Part shown: positions 18,266 through 27,219 of the stretch, piece by piece
How positions within the stretch are numbered: position 1 is the first letter of the stretch
Layout of the letters: each line of letters begins with the position of its first letter
Position numbers and translations under genes: made by a program
DNA from: Vicingaceae bacterium
GTDB lineage: Bacteria; Bacteroidota; Bacteroidia; Flavobacteriales_E; Vicingaceae
Length of the DNA stretch: 64,000 bases
Direction of reading: 5' to 3'
NCBI GenBank assembly: GCA_018402765.1
Contig: JAGYIE010000002.1
Coordinates: 806,001 to 870,000, forward strand
The notes under the pieces: generated by a model
Told to the model about the DNA's origin: nothing
Database searches by the model: none
The model's input: the letters and a program-made list of their open reading frames with translations, nothing else

Positions 18266-18658
18266 ATGTTAAAACTAGTTTATAGATTATTGCTGATTTC
18301 TACTTTAGTTATTGCAATGTCTGCTTCTTTATCTTCTTGTAAAAAGGAAACCGAAGAGCCTGTAAGTGAAAAAGTGATTGGTTTAACTGATGCTCAAAAG
18401 CTTCAGTCTAAAATGTGGAGAAGCTATAAGGTGTTTAGTGGTGGTTTTGAAGTGCCTGCCACAGTTTCTTCAGTTAGCTATATATTTCTTCCTAATGGGA
18501 CCTATCAATCAATTTCTTTACTTGGTTCTCAAGATGGAATATGGCAGCTGAATAATGATGTCTTAACTTTAGATGGAATTGATTGGGATATTCTGGAATT
18601 AACTAAAACATCCTTAAAAATTGAATTAGTTCCTGCTATTACAATTTTTTTTCAATAA
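18266..18658 (+). CDS. Small lipocalin-like lipoprotein
   Basis: A 130-residue predicted lipoprotein with lipobox ASLSSC (Cys25) followed by a charged linker. The mature part (TDAQKLQSKMWRSYKVF, YIFLPNGTYQS, GIWQLNNDVLTLDG, ILELTKTSLKIEL) follows the beta pattern of lipocalin-like proteins that are abundant in Bacteroidota. It ends abruptly in ITIFFQ, somewhat short for the fold. A weak -7 element TATATTTA lies at 18239-18246. Ligand and function are unknown. Confidence 0.7.
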   Translation: MLKLVYRLLLISTLVIAMSASLSSCKKETEEPVSEKVIGLTDAQKLQSKMWRSYKVFSGGFEVPATVSSVSYIFLPNGTYQSISLLGSQDGIWQLNNDVLTLDGIDWDILELTKTSLKIELVPAITIFFQ

Positions 18659-18673
18659 GAATTTCAGAAATGA

Positions 18674-19846
18674 TTAAATGATTCTTTCTATATGAGAGGT
18701 GGAACTTACTGTGTCATTTTCAAGATTCTTAATCCAATTTATACCTGGAGCTTTTTCTTTCTCAAAACTGCCAAAAGTCTGCTGAATTCCTAAAAATTCT
18801 GCACCATTCAGCGTTGCCCATTTTAATAAAGTTGCTAATTCTATTTTAGGAAATTTAAATGAGATAACCTTTAATTCATCTAGTATTGAAAGGGCATAAT
18901 TGCTTGCTAAGCTATCCGTACCAATTGTGCATTTTGCGTTTTTATCGATGAATAAATTAATATTCGGTAGCGTATTTTCTATGTATTGATTTGCATTTGG
19001 ACAAAAACACCAAAATGGATTTTCGATTGTTTTAAGTGCAAAGTCTATGTCTTGTGATGAAGTGAATGTATTGTGCACAAATAGCACATTAGAACAATTG
19101 GGAAGTTTTTTTATGTATCCTTGAAGTGAACTATTGTGCTCTGGCTTCCAATTGTTCAAACTGATTCCAAAGCTTTCTAACATTTTTGCTAGTCTTCCCT
19201 CACCTGTTTGGTAAAATGTATTTTCGTCCTTATTTTCTTGATTGTGTATACATATAGGACTTTGGCTCTTATGTTCTGATTTTATTAATTTAAAGAGTTG
19301 GTCAGATACGGAATAAGGGCTATGAGGCACAATACTACTAGGAAGGTTGTTGTTGGTTAACTCAGCTTCTAGTGTTTTCGCACGATTAAATACCTCTAGT
19401 GCTTGATTAGGATTAAATCCAAATAACTCTAAAAATGTGTGGTAATAAATTTTACTTCGCGACTTTGATTGAAATGTTGCATTTCCATTGGAAATATCGC
19501 CTACTGCTACAATTCCGTTCTGCCACATTTCTTGATCTGCTTGCTCAATTGCTTTAAAAATAACGCCTTCTGAATCACGTCTTTTGGTTTGCAACTCTTT
19601 TACAAATCCATCAATATGCGTGTGTTCAGAAATTTTTCCTTTAAGGTGTGAAAGCTCAAGATGACAATGTGTGTTAATGAATCCGGGACAAAGTGCACCT
19701 TTAAAGAACTCGATTCTTTTTTCGTCAATACCATTTATACTACTTAGCAATTCTTGAATAACTCCATTATCATCAATCACGATGACTCCATTTTTTATGG
19801 GGGTTTTATAAATCGGAAAAATAATATCAGCACTTAGGTATCTCAT
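18674..19846 (-). CDS. Amidohydrolase-family metal-dependent hydrolase
   Basis: Cytoplasmic TIM-barrel hydrolase of the cytosine deaminase/chlorohydrolase type. The metal-binding HxH motif is in GFINTHCHLELSHL; further candidates are ICIHNQENKDE, LFVHNTFTSS and the C-terminal aspartate in IGTDSLASN. The frame extends to an ATG at 19909, but a -7 element at 19866-19873 lies inside that extension, and MRYLSADIIFPIY at 19846 matches the usual N-terminus, giving 390 residues. It is divergent from rlmN. The substrate is unknown; a deaminase acting on a nucleobase-like compound is possible. Confidence 0.85.
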   Translation of the reverse strand: MRYLSADIIFPIYKTPIKNGVIVIDDNGVIQELLSSINGIDEKRIEFFKGALCPGFINTHCHLELSHLKGKISEHTHIDGFVKELQTKRRDSEGVIFKAIEQADQEMWQNGIVAVGDISNGNATFQSKSRSKIYYHTFLELFGFNPNQALEVFNRAKTLEAELTNNNLPSSIVPHSPYSVSDQLFKLIKSEHKSQSPICIHNQENKDENTFYQTGEGRLAKMLESFGISLNNWKPEHNSSLQGYIKKLPNCSNVLFVHNTFTSSQDIDFALKTIENPFWCFCPNANQYIENTLPNINLFIDKNAKCTIGTDSLASNYALSILDELKVISFKFPKIELATLLKWATLNGAEFLGIQQTFGSFEKEKAPGINWIKNLENDTVSSTSHIERII

Positions 19847-19865
19847 AAACTTAACTAAAGGAGGA

Positions 19866-19873
19866 CAAAAATA
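19866..19873 (-). promoter_or_regulatory. -7 promoter element for the amidohydrolase gene
   Basis: TATTTTTG on the minus strand, a full TAnnTTTG match, 19 nt before the ATG at 19846. It is only 5 bp from the opposite-strand -7 element of rlmN, so the two promoters cannot both be bound at once. Confidence 0.55.
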
Positions 19874-19878
19874 AACAT

Positions 19879-19886
19879 TAACTTTG
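19879..19886 (+). promoter_or_regulatory. -7 promoter element for rlmN, abutting the start codon
   Basis: TAACTTTG, a full TAnnTTTG match, ends 7 nt before the rlmN ATG at 19894. Transcription would begin at or just before the ATG, giving a leaderless or nearly leaderless mRNA. Confidence 0.6.
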
Positions 19887-19893
19887 CCCTGAA

Positions 19894-20964
19894 ATGGAGA
19901 AAGAAGCAAAAAAAAACATTAGAGACTTAAACACAGCAGAGCTGACTACATTTTTTACTTCTATTGGGGAAAAACCTTTTCGTGCAAAGCAAGTTGATGA
20001 ATGGCTGTGGCAAAAAGGTGCTCGTTCATTTGATGAAATGACTAATCTATCGTCAGATTTGCGTACTAAGTTAGAAGAATATTTTACTATTCATGCAGTA
20101 CAAGTTGCAGAGAAACAGATTAGTAATGATCGAACTATAAAGAATGCTTTTGAATTGTATGATAAAAATATAACGGAAGGCGTTTTAATCCCGAGTACTA
20201 CTCGAATGACTGCTTGTATCTCTTCTCAGGTAGGATGCAGTTTGAGTTGTAAATTTTGTGCTACTGGCCGTTTGAAACGGCTAAGAAATATCGATGCAGA
20301 TGAAATTTTTGATCAGGTTGTACATATCAAGCAGCAAGCAGAAGAACACTACAATACACCATTGACCAATATCGTTTATATGGGCATGGGAGAGCCCTTA
20401 TTGAACTATAAAAACGTTTTAGAGTCTATCGAAAGGATAACTTCTCCGAAAGGGTTGGGGATGTCTCCGAAGCGAATTACTGTTTCCACCGCAGGCATTG
20501 CGAAAGCAATAGTTAAACTTGGAGATGATGAGGTGAAATTCAATCTTGCGCTTTCTTTGCATGCTGCAAATGACCAAAAGCGTGATCAAATTATGCCAAT
20601 TAATGAGCAAAACAATTTAGCTATCTTGGCTGAATCGTTAAAATATTTTTATTCGAAAACGGGAACACGAGTTACTTATGAATACATTATTTTTAAGGAC
20701 TTTAATGATGAGATTCAAGATGCAAAAGAGTTAGCAGAGTTTTGTAAACATGTTCCGTGTAAGATTAACATCATTGAATATAATCCTATTGACGATGGAG
20801 AGTTTCAGCAAGCGGATACTGCTAAAGTTGATGCATTTGCCGCATACTTAGAAAGTAGAAATTTAGTAGTGAATATTCGCAGAAGCAGAGGTAAGGATAT
20901 TGATGCTGCTTGTGGTCAATTAGCTAACAAAAATGAAGCTGTAAGGCACAAAGAACTGAAATGA
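19894..20964 (+). CDS. rlmN: 23S rRNA (adenine(2503)-C(2))-methyltransferase RlmN
   Basis: Radical-SAM enzyme that methylates C2 of A2503 in 23S rRNA and A37 in some tRNAs. The CxxxCxxC cluster motif is CSLSCKFCATG (C115, C119, C122). YMGMGEPLLNY and STAGIAKAI follow, and the methyl-carrying cysteine is in DIDAACGQLA near residue 340. Length is 356 residues, normal. Promoter position suggests a leaderless transcript. Divergent from the amidohydrolase. Confidence 0.97.
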   Translation: MEKEAKKNIRDLNTAELTTFFTSIGEKPFRAKQVDEWLWQKGARSFDEMTNLSSDLRTKLEEYFTIHAVQVAEKQISNDRTIKNAFELYDKNITEGVLIPSTTRMTACISSQVGCSLSCKFCATGRLKRLRNIDADEIFDQVVHIKQQAEEHYNTPLTNIVYMGMGEPLLNYKNVLESIERITSPKGLGMSPKRITVSTAGIAKAIVKLGDDEVKFNLALSLHAANDQKRDQIMPINEQNNLAILAESLKYFYSKTGTRVTYEYIIFKDFNDEIQDAKELAEFCKHVPCKINIIEYNPIDDGEFQQADTAKVDAFAAYLESRNLVVNIRRSRGKDIDAACGQLANKNEAVRHKELK

Positions 20965-21024
20965 ATTGAGGTTGTTTAAATAATACAAATTACTCATTAG
21001 AACCAATTTTTGTAAACCAAAAGA

Positions 21025-22002
21025 ATGCACTATTCCCTAGCCAAAATTAAAGCACCTATACAGCAAGAGATGGATACTTTTGAAACTCATTTTAGAGATT
21101 CAATGAAGTCTCAAGTAGCGCTATTGGATAAAATAACGCATTATATTATTAAGCGTAAGGGCAAGCAGATGAGGCCAATGTTTGTTTTTCTGTCTGCTAG
21201 GCTTTTTGGGGCAACCACCGAAAAGAGTTACATTGCTGCCTCACTGATTGAATTGTTACATACGGCTACCTTAGTGCATGATGACGTAGTAGATGAGGCA
21301 TATCAGCGAAGAGGTTTTTTCTCTATTAATGCTTTATGGAAGAATAAAATTGCTGTATTGGTAGGGGATTATTTACTTTCAAAGGGGCTACTACTTTCAG
21401 TAGATCACAACGGATTCGATTTATTAAGAATTGTATCTGATTCAGTCCGCAAAATGAGTGAAGGAGAGCTATTGCAAATTGAAAAAGCACGTCGATTAGA
21501 TATTGAAGAGCACATTTACTTTGATATTATTACCAAAAAGACCGCTACATTAATCGCGTCTTGTTGCGCCACAGGAGCTTCTTCTGTTGGTCAGCCTAAA
21601 GAAGTAGTAGATTTAATGCATGAGTTTGGAGAATTGACGGGTATCGCTTTTCAAATAAAGGATGACCTGTTTGATTATGGTTCCTTTAAAGATATTGGTA
21701 AACCTACGGGAATCGATATTAAAGAAAAGAAAATGACTTTACCATTGATTTATGCGCTTAACAATACCAGTAAAACCGAGCGAAGAAAAATTATACAAAT
21801 AATCAAAAACCATAGCGAGAATTCTGAAAAAGTTCAAGAAGTAATACAGTTCGTATTAAAAAGTGGAGGAATAGCATATGCCACCGAAAAAATGCTTGAA
21901 TACCGAGAACGGGCTATTAAAATTCTTCATACTTTTCCTGATAATTCAGCTAGACAATCGCTAGAAGAATTAGTAATGTACACAACAGAAAGAGTAAAGT
22001 AA
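21025..22002 (+). CDS. Polyprenyl synthetase (octaprenyl/solanesyl-diphosphate synthase type)
   Basis: Trans-prenyltransferase condensing isopentenyl diphosphate onto allylic diphosphates to make the side chain of menaquinone or a related lipid. The first aspartate-rich motif is DDVVD (86-90) and the second DDLFD (213-217). KGKQMRPMFVFLSARLFG and GDYLLSKGLLLSV are conserved. Length is 325 residues. It sits between rlmN and a MORN-type lipoprotein gene that begins 1 nt after its stop. Chain length cannot be fixed by reading. Confidence 0.92.
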   Translation: MHYSLAKIKAPIQQEMDTFETHFRDSMKSQVALLDKITHYIIKRKGKQMRPMFVFLSARLFGATTEKSYIAASLIELLHTATLVHDDVVDEAYQRRGFFSINALWKNKIAVLVGDYLLSKGLLLSVDHNGFDLLRIVSDSVRKMSEGELLQIEKARRLDIEEHIYFDIITKKTATLIASCCATGASSVGQPKEVVDLMHEFGELTGIAFQIKDDLFDYGSFKDIGKPTGIDIKEKKMTLPLIYALNNTSKTERRKIIQIIKNHSENSEKVQEVIQFVLKSGGIAYATEKMLEYRERAIKILHTFPDNSARQSLEELVMYTTERVK

Positions 22003-22003
22003 A

Positions 22004-22420
22004 ATGATACAAAGAGTTTTGTTGATTGCACTTCTAGGAGTGCTGTTTTCATGCGGTCAAACTGGGCCCAAAGAAGAAAAACCAAAAGAGCCGATTGGTT
22101 TAGATCATCCAGAATATTCAGGGGAATATGAGAAAAAGTATCCTAATGGGCTATTAAGAATTAAGGGAAAGAAGATTGCTGGTAAAAGAGAAGGGTTGTG
22201 GAGATACTTTTATGATAATGGAATGCTTTGGAGTAGAGGATATTTTCAAAATGACGTACAAGATGGAGCATCCTCCGTGTATTATCCAAGTGGAGTACTA
22301 AAGATGCAAGGAGAATACGCCGATGGAGTAGCTATAGGTGTATGGAGTTTTTGGGCAGAAGATGGAGCTTTTATTAAAAAAGTAGATGTTCAAAAGGAAG
22401 GATTTCCTGAGATAGAATGA
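22004..22420 (+). CDS. MORN-repeat lipoprotein
   Basis: A 138-residue predicted lipoprotein with lipobox GVLFSC (Cys17). The mature part contains MORN/YwqK-type repeats: YEKKYPNGLLRIKG, KREGLWRYFYDNGMLWS, GYFQNDVQDGASSVYYPSG and GEYADGVAIGVWSFWAEDG. Such repeats are common in Bacteroidota envelope proteins and, in a different setting, in YwqK-type antitoxins; no toxin gene is next to it. It starts 1 nt after the polyprenyl synthase stop and is surely co-transcribed. Function unknown. Confidence 0.85.
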   Translation: MIQRVLLIALLGVLFSCGQTGPKEEKPKEPIGLDHPEYSGEYEKKYPNGLLRIKGKKIAGKREGLWRYFYDNGMLWSRGYFQNDVQDGASSVYYPSGVLKMQGEYADGVAIGVWSFWAEDGAFIKKVDVQKEGFPEIE

Positions 22421-22449
22421 GATCATTCTTTTCTTTTAATTAGCAAAAA

Positions 22450-22457
22450 TACTTTTG
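22450..22457 (+). promoter_or_regulatory. -7 promoter element for dnaG
   Basis: TACTTTTG, a full TAnnTTTG match, 33 nt upstream of the TTG start codon of dnaG. Confidence 0.55.
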
Positions 22458-22490
22458 TATTTTTAGCTTTATCAATTATATAATTACACC

Positions 22491-24464
22491 TTGATTTCAC
22501 CAGATAAAGTAGCCGAGATATTAGAAACCGCTAGGGTAGAGGAGATCGTTGAAGATCATGTCACTCTTAAGCGAAGAGGCGCTAATTTGCTTGGATTATG
22601 TCCTTTTCATAATGAGCGTTCGCCTTCATTTACAGTTTCTCCTGCAAAGGGAATTTATAAATGTTTTGGTTGCGGTAAGGCAGGGAATGCAGTTAACTTT
22701 TTAATGGATCACGACCAGCTGACTTATCCTGAGGCATTAAGGGCGTTAGCCAAAAGGTACAATATAGAAATAGAGGAAGTAGAGTTATCCGCTGATCAAC
22801 GTCAGCAGCTTAACGAAAAAGAAAGCTTGTCGATTGTATCCAAATTTGCAGCAGAATACTTTAAGCAGCAAATGATGGAAACTCAAAATGGCAGAGCCAT
22901 TGGCTTTAGTTATTTCAAAGAGCGAGGGTTTACTAATGAAACGATCGAAAAATTTCAGTTAGGGTACAGTCCTGATGAGTGGTCTGCCTTTACTGATAAA
23001 GCTCTAGAGAAAGGGTATCAATTGGATTATCTTTCAAAAACAGGACTAACCATTGTAAAGGAAGATAAGAAGTTCGACCGATTCAAAGGGAGAGTAATGT
23101 TTCCGATTCATAATATTTCAGGTCGTGTATTGGGATTCGGTGGGCGTATTTTGACCAACGATAAGAAGGCAGCAAAATACCTTAATTCTCCCGAAAGTGA
23201 AATCTACCATAAAAGCAAAGTGCTCTATGGAATATACTTTGCTAAAAAATCAATTGTTGCAAATGATAATTGCTTTTTGGTTGAGGGATATACCGATGTA
23301 ATCTCATTGCATCAAAGTGGTGTTGAAAATGTAGTTGCCTCAAGTGGGACATCGCTCACTACCGATCAAATACGATTAATAAAACGGTACACACCAAATA
23401 TTACCATTCTCTTTGATGGAGATGCCGCGGGACTGAAAGCTTCTTTCCGAGGGATAGATATGATTTTGGAAGCTGGAATGAATGTTCGCGTAGTCTTATT
23501 TCCAGATGGAGAAGATCCTGATTCATATGCACGAGCGCACTCCAAGAATGAGATCAATGAATTTATTAGCGATAACTCCAAGGATTTCATAAAATTCAAA
23601 ACAGATTTGTTGCTTCAAGAAGCAGGAAAAGATCCAATCAAAAGGGCCGGTTTAATCAAGGATATTGTTGATAGTATTGCCTTAATTCCAGATCCGATTA
23701 TACGCTCAGTATACATTCAAGAGTGCAGCTCACTTATGGGAATGGAAGAGCAAATGTTGCTCAATGAACTTAATAAGGTTCGAACGACTAAGCTGAATAA
23801 AAAAATAGCTTCTGAAGAAAGAAGGTCAGCACCGGCTTCACAAGAACTACCTACACCTGACTTTTTTAATGAAGATTCAAGCGAGCCAATGCCGCTTCTA
23901 AGAAAGGAAAATTATCAGGAAAGAGATATTATTCGAATCATGATTCTTTATGGACATCATGAATTGCTTCTAGAAGTAGATAAAGACGAAAAAGGCACGC
24001 CAATTAAAGAACCATTTAAGCTGCTTGAAGTTATATTGGCAGATTTGCAAGAAGATAATATTGAGTTTGAAGATCCAATCTATTCAAGTATTTATAAAGA
24101 ATTTATCGCTGCTTTTGATCAAGAAAATCTATTGGAAGAAAAATACTTTATCCACCATGCTGATGACTCGATTAGAAATATGGCCATTGATTTACTATCA
24201 CAGCCTTACGAATTAAGCGAGAAGTGGGAAGCAAAGCATCAGATTCTTACTCATCATGAAACAGATGATCTATTTGGTGCCTTGCAATCTGGCTTAAATT
24301 ATTTTAAATTTAAGAAGTTAGATACGTTAAAAGAGCTCAAGCAAAAGCAGTTAGAGCATTCTAATGCGCCTGATGAATATACAGATATATTAGTAGATAT
24401 AATGAAAATAGACGCTTCTAGAAAGAAACTAGCTCAGGTTTTAGGGATCGTAATATCCAAATAA
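22491..24464 (+). CDS. dnaG: DNA primase DnaG (TTG start)
   Basis: Synthesises RNA primers at the replication fork. The CHC2 zinc finger is C37, H40, C58, C61 (GLCPFHNERSPSF, YKCFGCGKAG). The TOPRIM domain follows with LVEGYTDVISLHQ and LFDGDAAG. A C-terminal helicase-interacting region completes 657 residues. The start is TTG: no ATG or GTG lies between the promoter and the conserved N-terminus ISPDKVAEILETARVEEIV, so translation probably starts at this rare codon, which would limit output. mscS-type gene begins 9 nt after the stop. Confidence 0.96.
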   Translation: MISPDKVAEILETARVEEIVEDHVTLKRRGANLLGLCPFHNERSPSFTVSPAKGIYKCFGCGKAGNAVNFLMDHDQLTYPEALRALAKRYNIEIEEVELSADQRQQLNEKESLSIVSKFAAEYFKQQMMETQNGRAIGFSYFKERGFTNETIEKFQLGYSPDEWSAFTDKALEKGYQLDYLSKTGLTIVKEDKKFDRFKGRVMFPIHNISGRVLGFGGRILTNDKKAAKYLNSPESEIYHKSKVLYGIYFAKKSIVANDNCFLVEGYTDVISLHQSGVENVVASSGTSLTTDQIRLIKRYTPNITILFDGDAAGLKASFRGIDMILEAGMNVRVVLFPDGEDPDSYARAHSKNEINEFISDNSKDFIKFKTDLLLQEAGKDPIKRAGLIKDIVDSIALIPDPIIRSVYIQECSSLMGMEEQMLLNELNKVRTTKLNKKIASEERRSAPASQELPTPDFFNEDSSEPMPLLRKENYQERDIIRIMILYGHHELLLEVDKDEKGTPIKEPFKLLEVILADLQEDNIEFEDPIYSSIYKEFIAAFDQENLLEEKYFIHHADDSIRNMAIDLLSQPYELSEKWEAKHQILTHHETDDLFGALQSGLNYFKFKKLDTLKELKQKQLEHSNAPDEYTDILVDIMKIDASRKKLAQVLGIVISK

Positions 24465-24473
24465 ATAATTGCC

Positions 24474-25340
24474 ATGAAAGAGGTGTTTAAACAACTGAAA
24501 GGAGTCTTAGAATATAAAATAGTAGAGGTTTCTAACCATTCATTCACTCTTTATCACATTCTAATTTTTATTACCATATTGTTTGCCGTGCGCTTTATTG
24601 TGCGTGCAATGGAGGCTTTTGTAAAGCGGAAAATTGGCGGTAAGCAGTGGATAGATGAAGGAAAGCAATTTGCTATTACTCAGCTGGCAAAGTATCTTAT
24701 TTACATTGTTGGTTTGCTAATTGGTTTGAAAAGTATAGGTATAGATGTTACCGTATTGATATTCGGTTCAACAGCATTATTCGTGGGATTAGGGTTTGGT
24801 TTGCAAGAGGCATTTAGGGATCTTGTATCGGGTATTATTTTGCTTTTTGAGGGCAATGTGCAGGTAAGCGATGTGATTGAAATGGATAATGGAATTGTTG
24901 GCGTTGTTAAAGTTATCAATTTGAGAACATCAAAAGTGAGAACACGAGATGGGATTATGATGGTAGTACCAAATTCTGAGTTGATTAATAAACGTGTTGT
25001 AAATTGGAGCAACAGCAATAAGCTAACTCGATTTAATGTAAAGGTTGGCGTTGCATATGGTTCTGATGTGGATAAGGTTAGGGAAGTGTTGTTGAATGTA
25101 GCGAAAAAAGAAGAAACGATTACAACTCGAATCCCATCGTTTGTGCGTTTTGCTGATTTTGGAGACAGCGCATTAGATTTTGAATTATTCTTTTGGACAG
25201 AGCAGGTTTGGCGAATTGAGAATACGAAGAGTAATCTGCGCTTTGAGATTAATCGCCAATTTAGAGAATCAGGGATCCAAATACCTTTCCCTCAGCGAGA
25301 TTTACATTTAATAAGCGACCAAAGAAAAAAGATAGACTAA
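24474..25340 (+). CDS. Mechanosensitive ion channel, MscS family
   Basis: Inner-membrane channel that opens on hypo-osmotic stress. The 288-residue protein has transmembrane segments at about 22-42 and 72-92 and the pore-lining helix around ALFVGLGFGLQEAFRDLVSG. The MscS beta domain follows (VSDVIEMDNGIVGVVKVINLRTSKVRTRDG and VPNSELINKRVVNWS, quoted in parts: VIEMDNGIVGVV, VPNSELINKRVVNW). It is 9 nt after dnaG and possibly co-transcribed. Confidence 0.93.
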   Translation: MKEVFKQLKGVLEYKIVEVSNHSFTLYHILIFITILFAVRFIVRAMEAFVKRKIGGKQWIDEGKQFAITQLAKYLIYIVGLLIGLKSIGIDVTVLIFGSTALFVGLGFGLQEAFRDLVSGIILLFEGNVQVSDVIEMDNGIVGVVKVINLRTSKVRTRDGIMMVVPNSELINKRVVNWSNSNKLTRFNVKVGVAYGSDVDKVREVLLNVAKKEETITTRIPSFVRFADFGDSALDFELFFWTEQVWRIENTKSNLRFEINRQFRESGIQIPFPQRDLHLISDQRKKID

Positions 25341-25375
25341 CCACTATTTTAGTTTTTCCTTGCTTTAAGATGTAG

Positions 25376-25383
25376 TACTTTTG
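25376..25383 (+). promoter_or_regulatory. -7 promoter element for the ClC gene, abutting the start codon
   Basis: TACTTTTG, a full TAnnTTTG match, 5 nt before the ATG at 25389; another likely leaderless transcript. Confidence 0.6.
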
Positions 25384-25388
25384 CGCCA

Positions 25389-27161
25389 ATGAATCAACGA
25401 AAATCCATTACTGCTTTTCATCTATGGCGCCGAAGAAATATTGCCACTAAGCAATGGATTATGCTGCTGAGTATTGCTGTAGGATTCGCTTCCGGAATTT
25501 CAGCGGTAATTATGAAAAACTTAGTACATTGGGTTCAATCTTTATTGACACATTCATTTGTAGTTAGTTATCATAGTTATCTGTACTTTATATTTCCAAT
25601 AATTGGTATTTTCTTAACCATTCTGTTTTTAAAGGTAGTTCTAAAGAAAAAAGTTGGGCATGGTATTCCATCTACACTGTATGCTATTTCTACTAAGAAT
25701 TCTGTTATTCAGCGATTTAATATGTATGCTTCAGTGGTATCCAGTGTTTTTACTGTAGGTTTTGGTGGGTCTGTTGGTCTCGAGGGGCCTGCAGTAAGCA
25801 CAGCATCTGCTATCGGATCGAATGTTGGTAGAGCGGGAAGAGTAAATTACAAAGCCACTACCTTGCTACTTGGTTGCGGTGCTGCAGGAGCAATGGCCGG
25901 AATATTTAATGCCCCAATTGCCGCAATCGTATTTGCATTGGAAGTAATCATGCTAGACCTAACAGCAGGCTCACTTATTCCACTTCTGTTGGCTTCAGTA
26001 TCAGCGGCACTTACATCTCATTTTATTGCTGGGGATTCAGTCTTGTTCAACGTAGAAATTACGGAACTTTTTACCCTAAATGACACGTTATTTTATGTGC
26101 TTTTGGGAGTGTTCTCGGGATTAGTTTCTGTTTATTTCAGTAAAGTATATTGGGCTATTGAAGAAAGATTTGCAAGAATACATAATGCATATTATCGTTT
26201 GTTGCTTGGAGGATCAATTCTCGGTGGTTTAGTCTTTATAATTCCACCGTTATATGGTGAAGGTTTTGCAACTATAAATGTATTGTTATCTGGTGATTAT
26301 AAAGAAGTATTTAATGGCTCTTTACTCTACGAATACAGAGATAATGTGCTTATTGCCATAGGATTATTTTTTATAATGATCATTTTTAAGGCCGTGGCCA
26401 CATCTGTAACCTTTGGAGCCGGTGGGGTTGGTGGGATTTTTGCACCGTCATTATTTTTAGGAGCTACCTCAGGTTTTGTGTTTGCTAAAGCGATTAATTA
26501 TTTCAACTTTTTCCAGGTATCTGAAAAGAATTTCATTTTGGTAGGTATGGCAGGTATTTTAGCAGGTGTACTTCACGCACCTCTAACGGCGCTTTTTTTG
26601 ATTGCAGAAATTACCGCGTCTTATGATTTAATTATTCCACTTATGGTAACAGCGGCTATTAGTTTTCTAACTGCTAAGTATTTTGTTCCCCACTCTTTAT
26701 ACACCATGCAATTGGCGAAAAGAGGTGAGCTAATTACCCATGATAAAGATAAGGCAGTGTTAACTTTAATGAAATTACAGTCAGAGGTAGAAACCGATTT
26801 TAAAGCTGTACACCCTGCTACCTCTCTAGGGGAGTTGGTAAAAGTAGTAGCCAAGTCGAAAAGAAATATTTTTCCTGTGATAGACAACAAGAATCAACTA
26901 CTTGGTATCGTTACTCTGGATGATATTCGGAAAATTATGTTTGATGCTAATCAGTACGATACCTTACACGTAAGTGATTTTATGTCAGATTATCCTGATT
27001 GTGTATCTAGCTCAGATACGATGGATAGTGTTATGCAGAAGTTTCAACGCACTGGGGCATGGAACTTGCCTGTAATCAATGATGGAGATTATATAGGATT
27101 TGTCTCTAAATCAAAATTGTTTAATGCCTACCGGAAAATATTAATGGACTTTTCAGAATAA
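25389..27161 (+). CDS. ClC-family chloride channel/transporter with CBS domains
   Basis: Inner-membrane anion transporter of 590 residues. Selectivity motifs are GHGIP (90-94, replacing GSGIP), GLEGP (130-134) with the gating glutamate E132, and GGVGGIFAPSLFLGA. About ten hydrophobic helices span 25-430. Two CBS domains occupy about 450-585 (FPVIDNKNQLLGIVTLDD, WNLPVINDGDYIGFVSKS) and may bind adenine nucleotides. The retained gating glutamate favours H+/Cl- exchange over a passive channel. Fluoride or nitrate specificity cannot be excluded. Confidence 0.93.
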   Translation: MNQRKSITAFHLWRRRNIATKQWIMLLSIAVGFASGISAVIMKNLVHWVQSLLTHSFVVSYHSYLYFIFPIIGIFLTILFLKVVLKKKVGHGIPSTLYAISTKNSVIQRFNMYASVVSSVFTVGFGGSVGLEGPAVSTASAIGSNVGRAGRVNYKATTLLLGCGAAGAMAGIFNAPIAAIVFALEVIMLDLTAGSLIPLLLASVSAALTSHFIAGDSVLFNVEITELFTLNDTLFYVLLGVFSGLVSVYFSKVYWAIEERFARIHNAYYRLLLGGSILGGLVFIIPPLYGEGFATINVLLSGDYKEVFNGSLLYEYRDNVLIAIGLFFIMIIFKAVATSVTFGAGGVGGIFAPSLFLGATSGFVFAKAINYFNFFQVSEKNFILVGMAGILAGVLHAPLTALFLIAEITASYDLIIPLMVTAAISFLTAKYFVPHSLYTMQLAKRGELITHDKDKAVLTLMKLQSEVETDFKAVHPATSLGELVKVVAKSKRNIFPVIDNKNQLLGIVTLDDIRKIMFDANQYDTLHVSDFMSDYPDCVSSSDTMDSVMQKFQRTGAWNLPVINDGDYIGFVSKSKLFNAYRKILMDFSE

Positions 27162-27219
27162 AATATTGTCTGCTTTGTCAATAAATGACCTAAATTGGTG
27201 CTATTAAAATTATTTAATT

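Noticed and set aside
19847-19909. N-terminal extension of the amidohydrolase to 19909
   Set aside because: A -7 promoter element lies within it, and the extension would overlap the start of rlmN.
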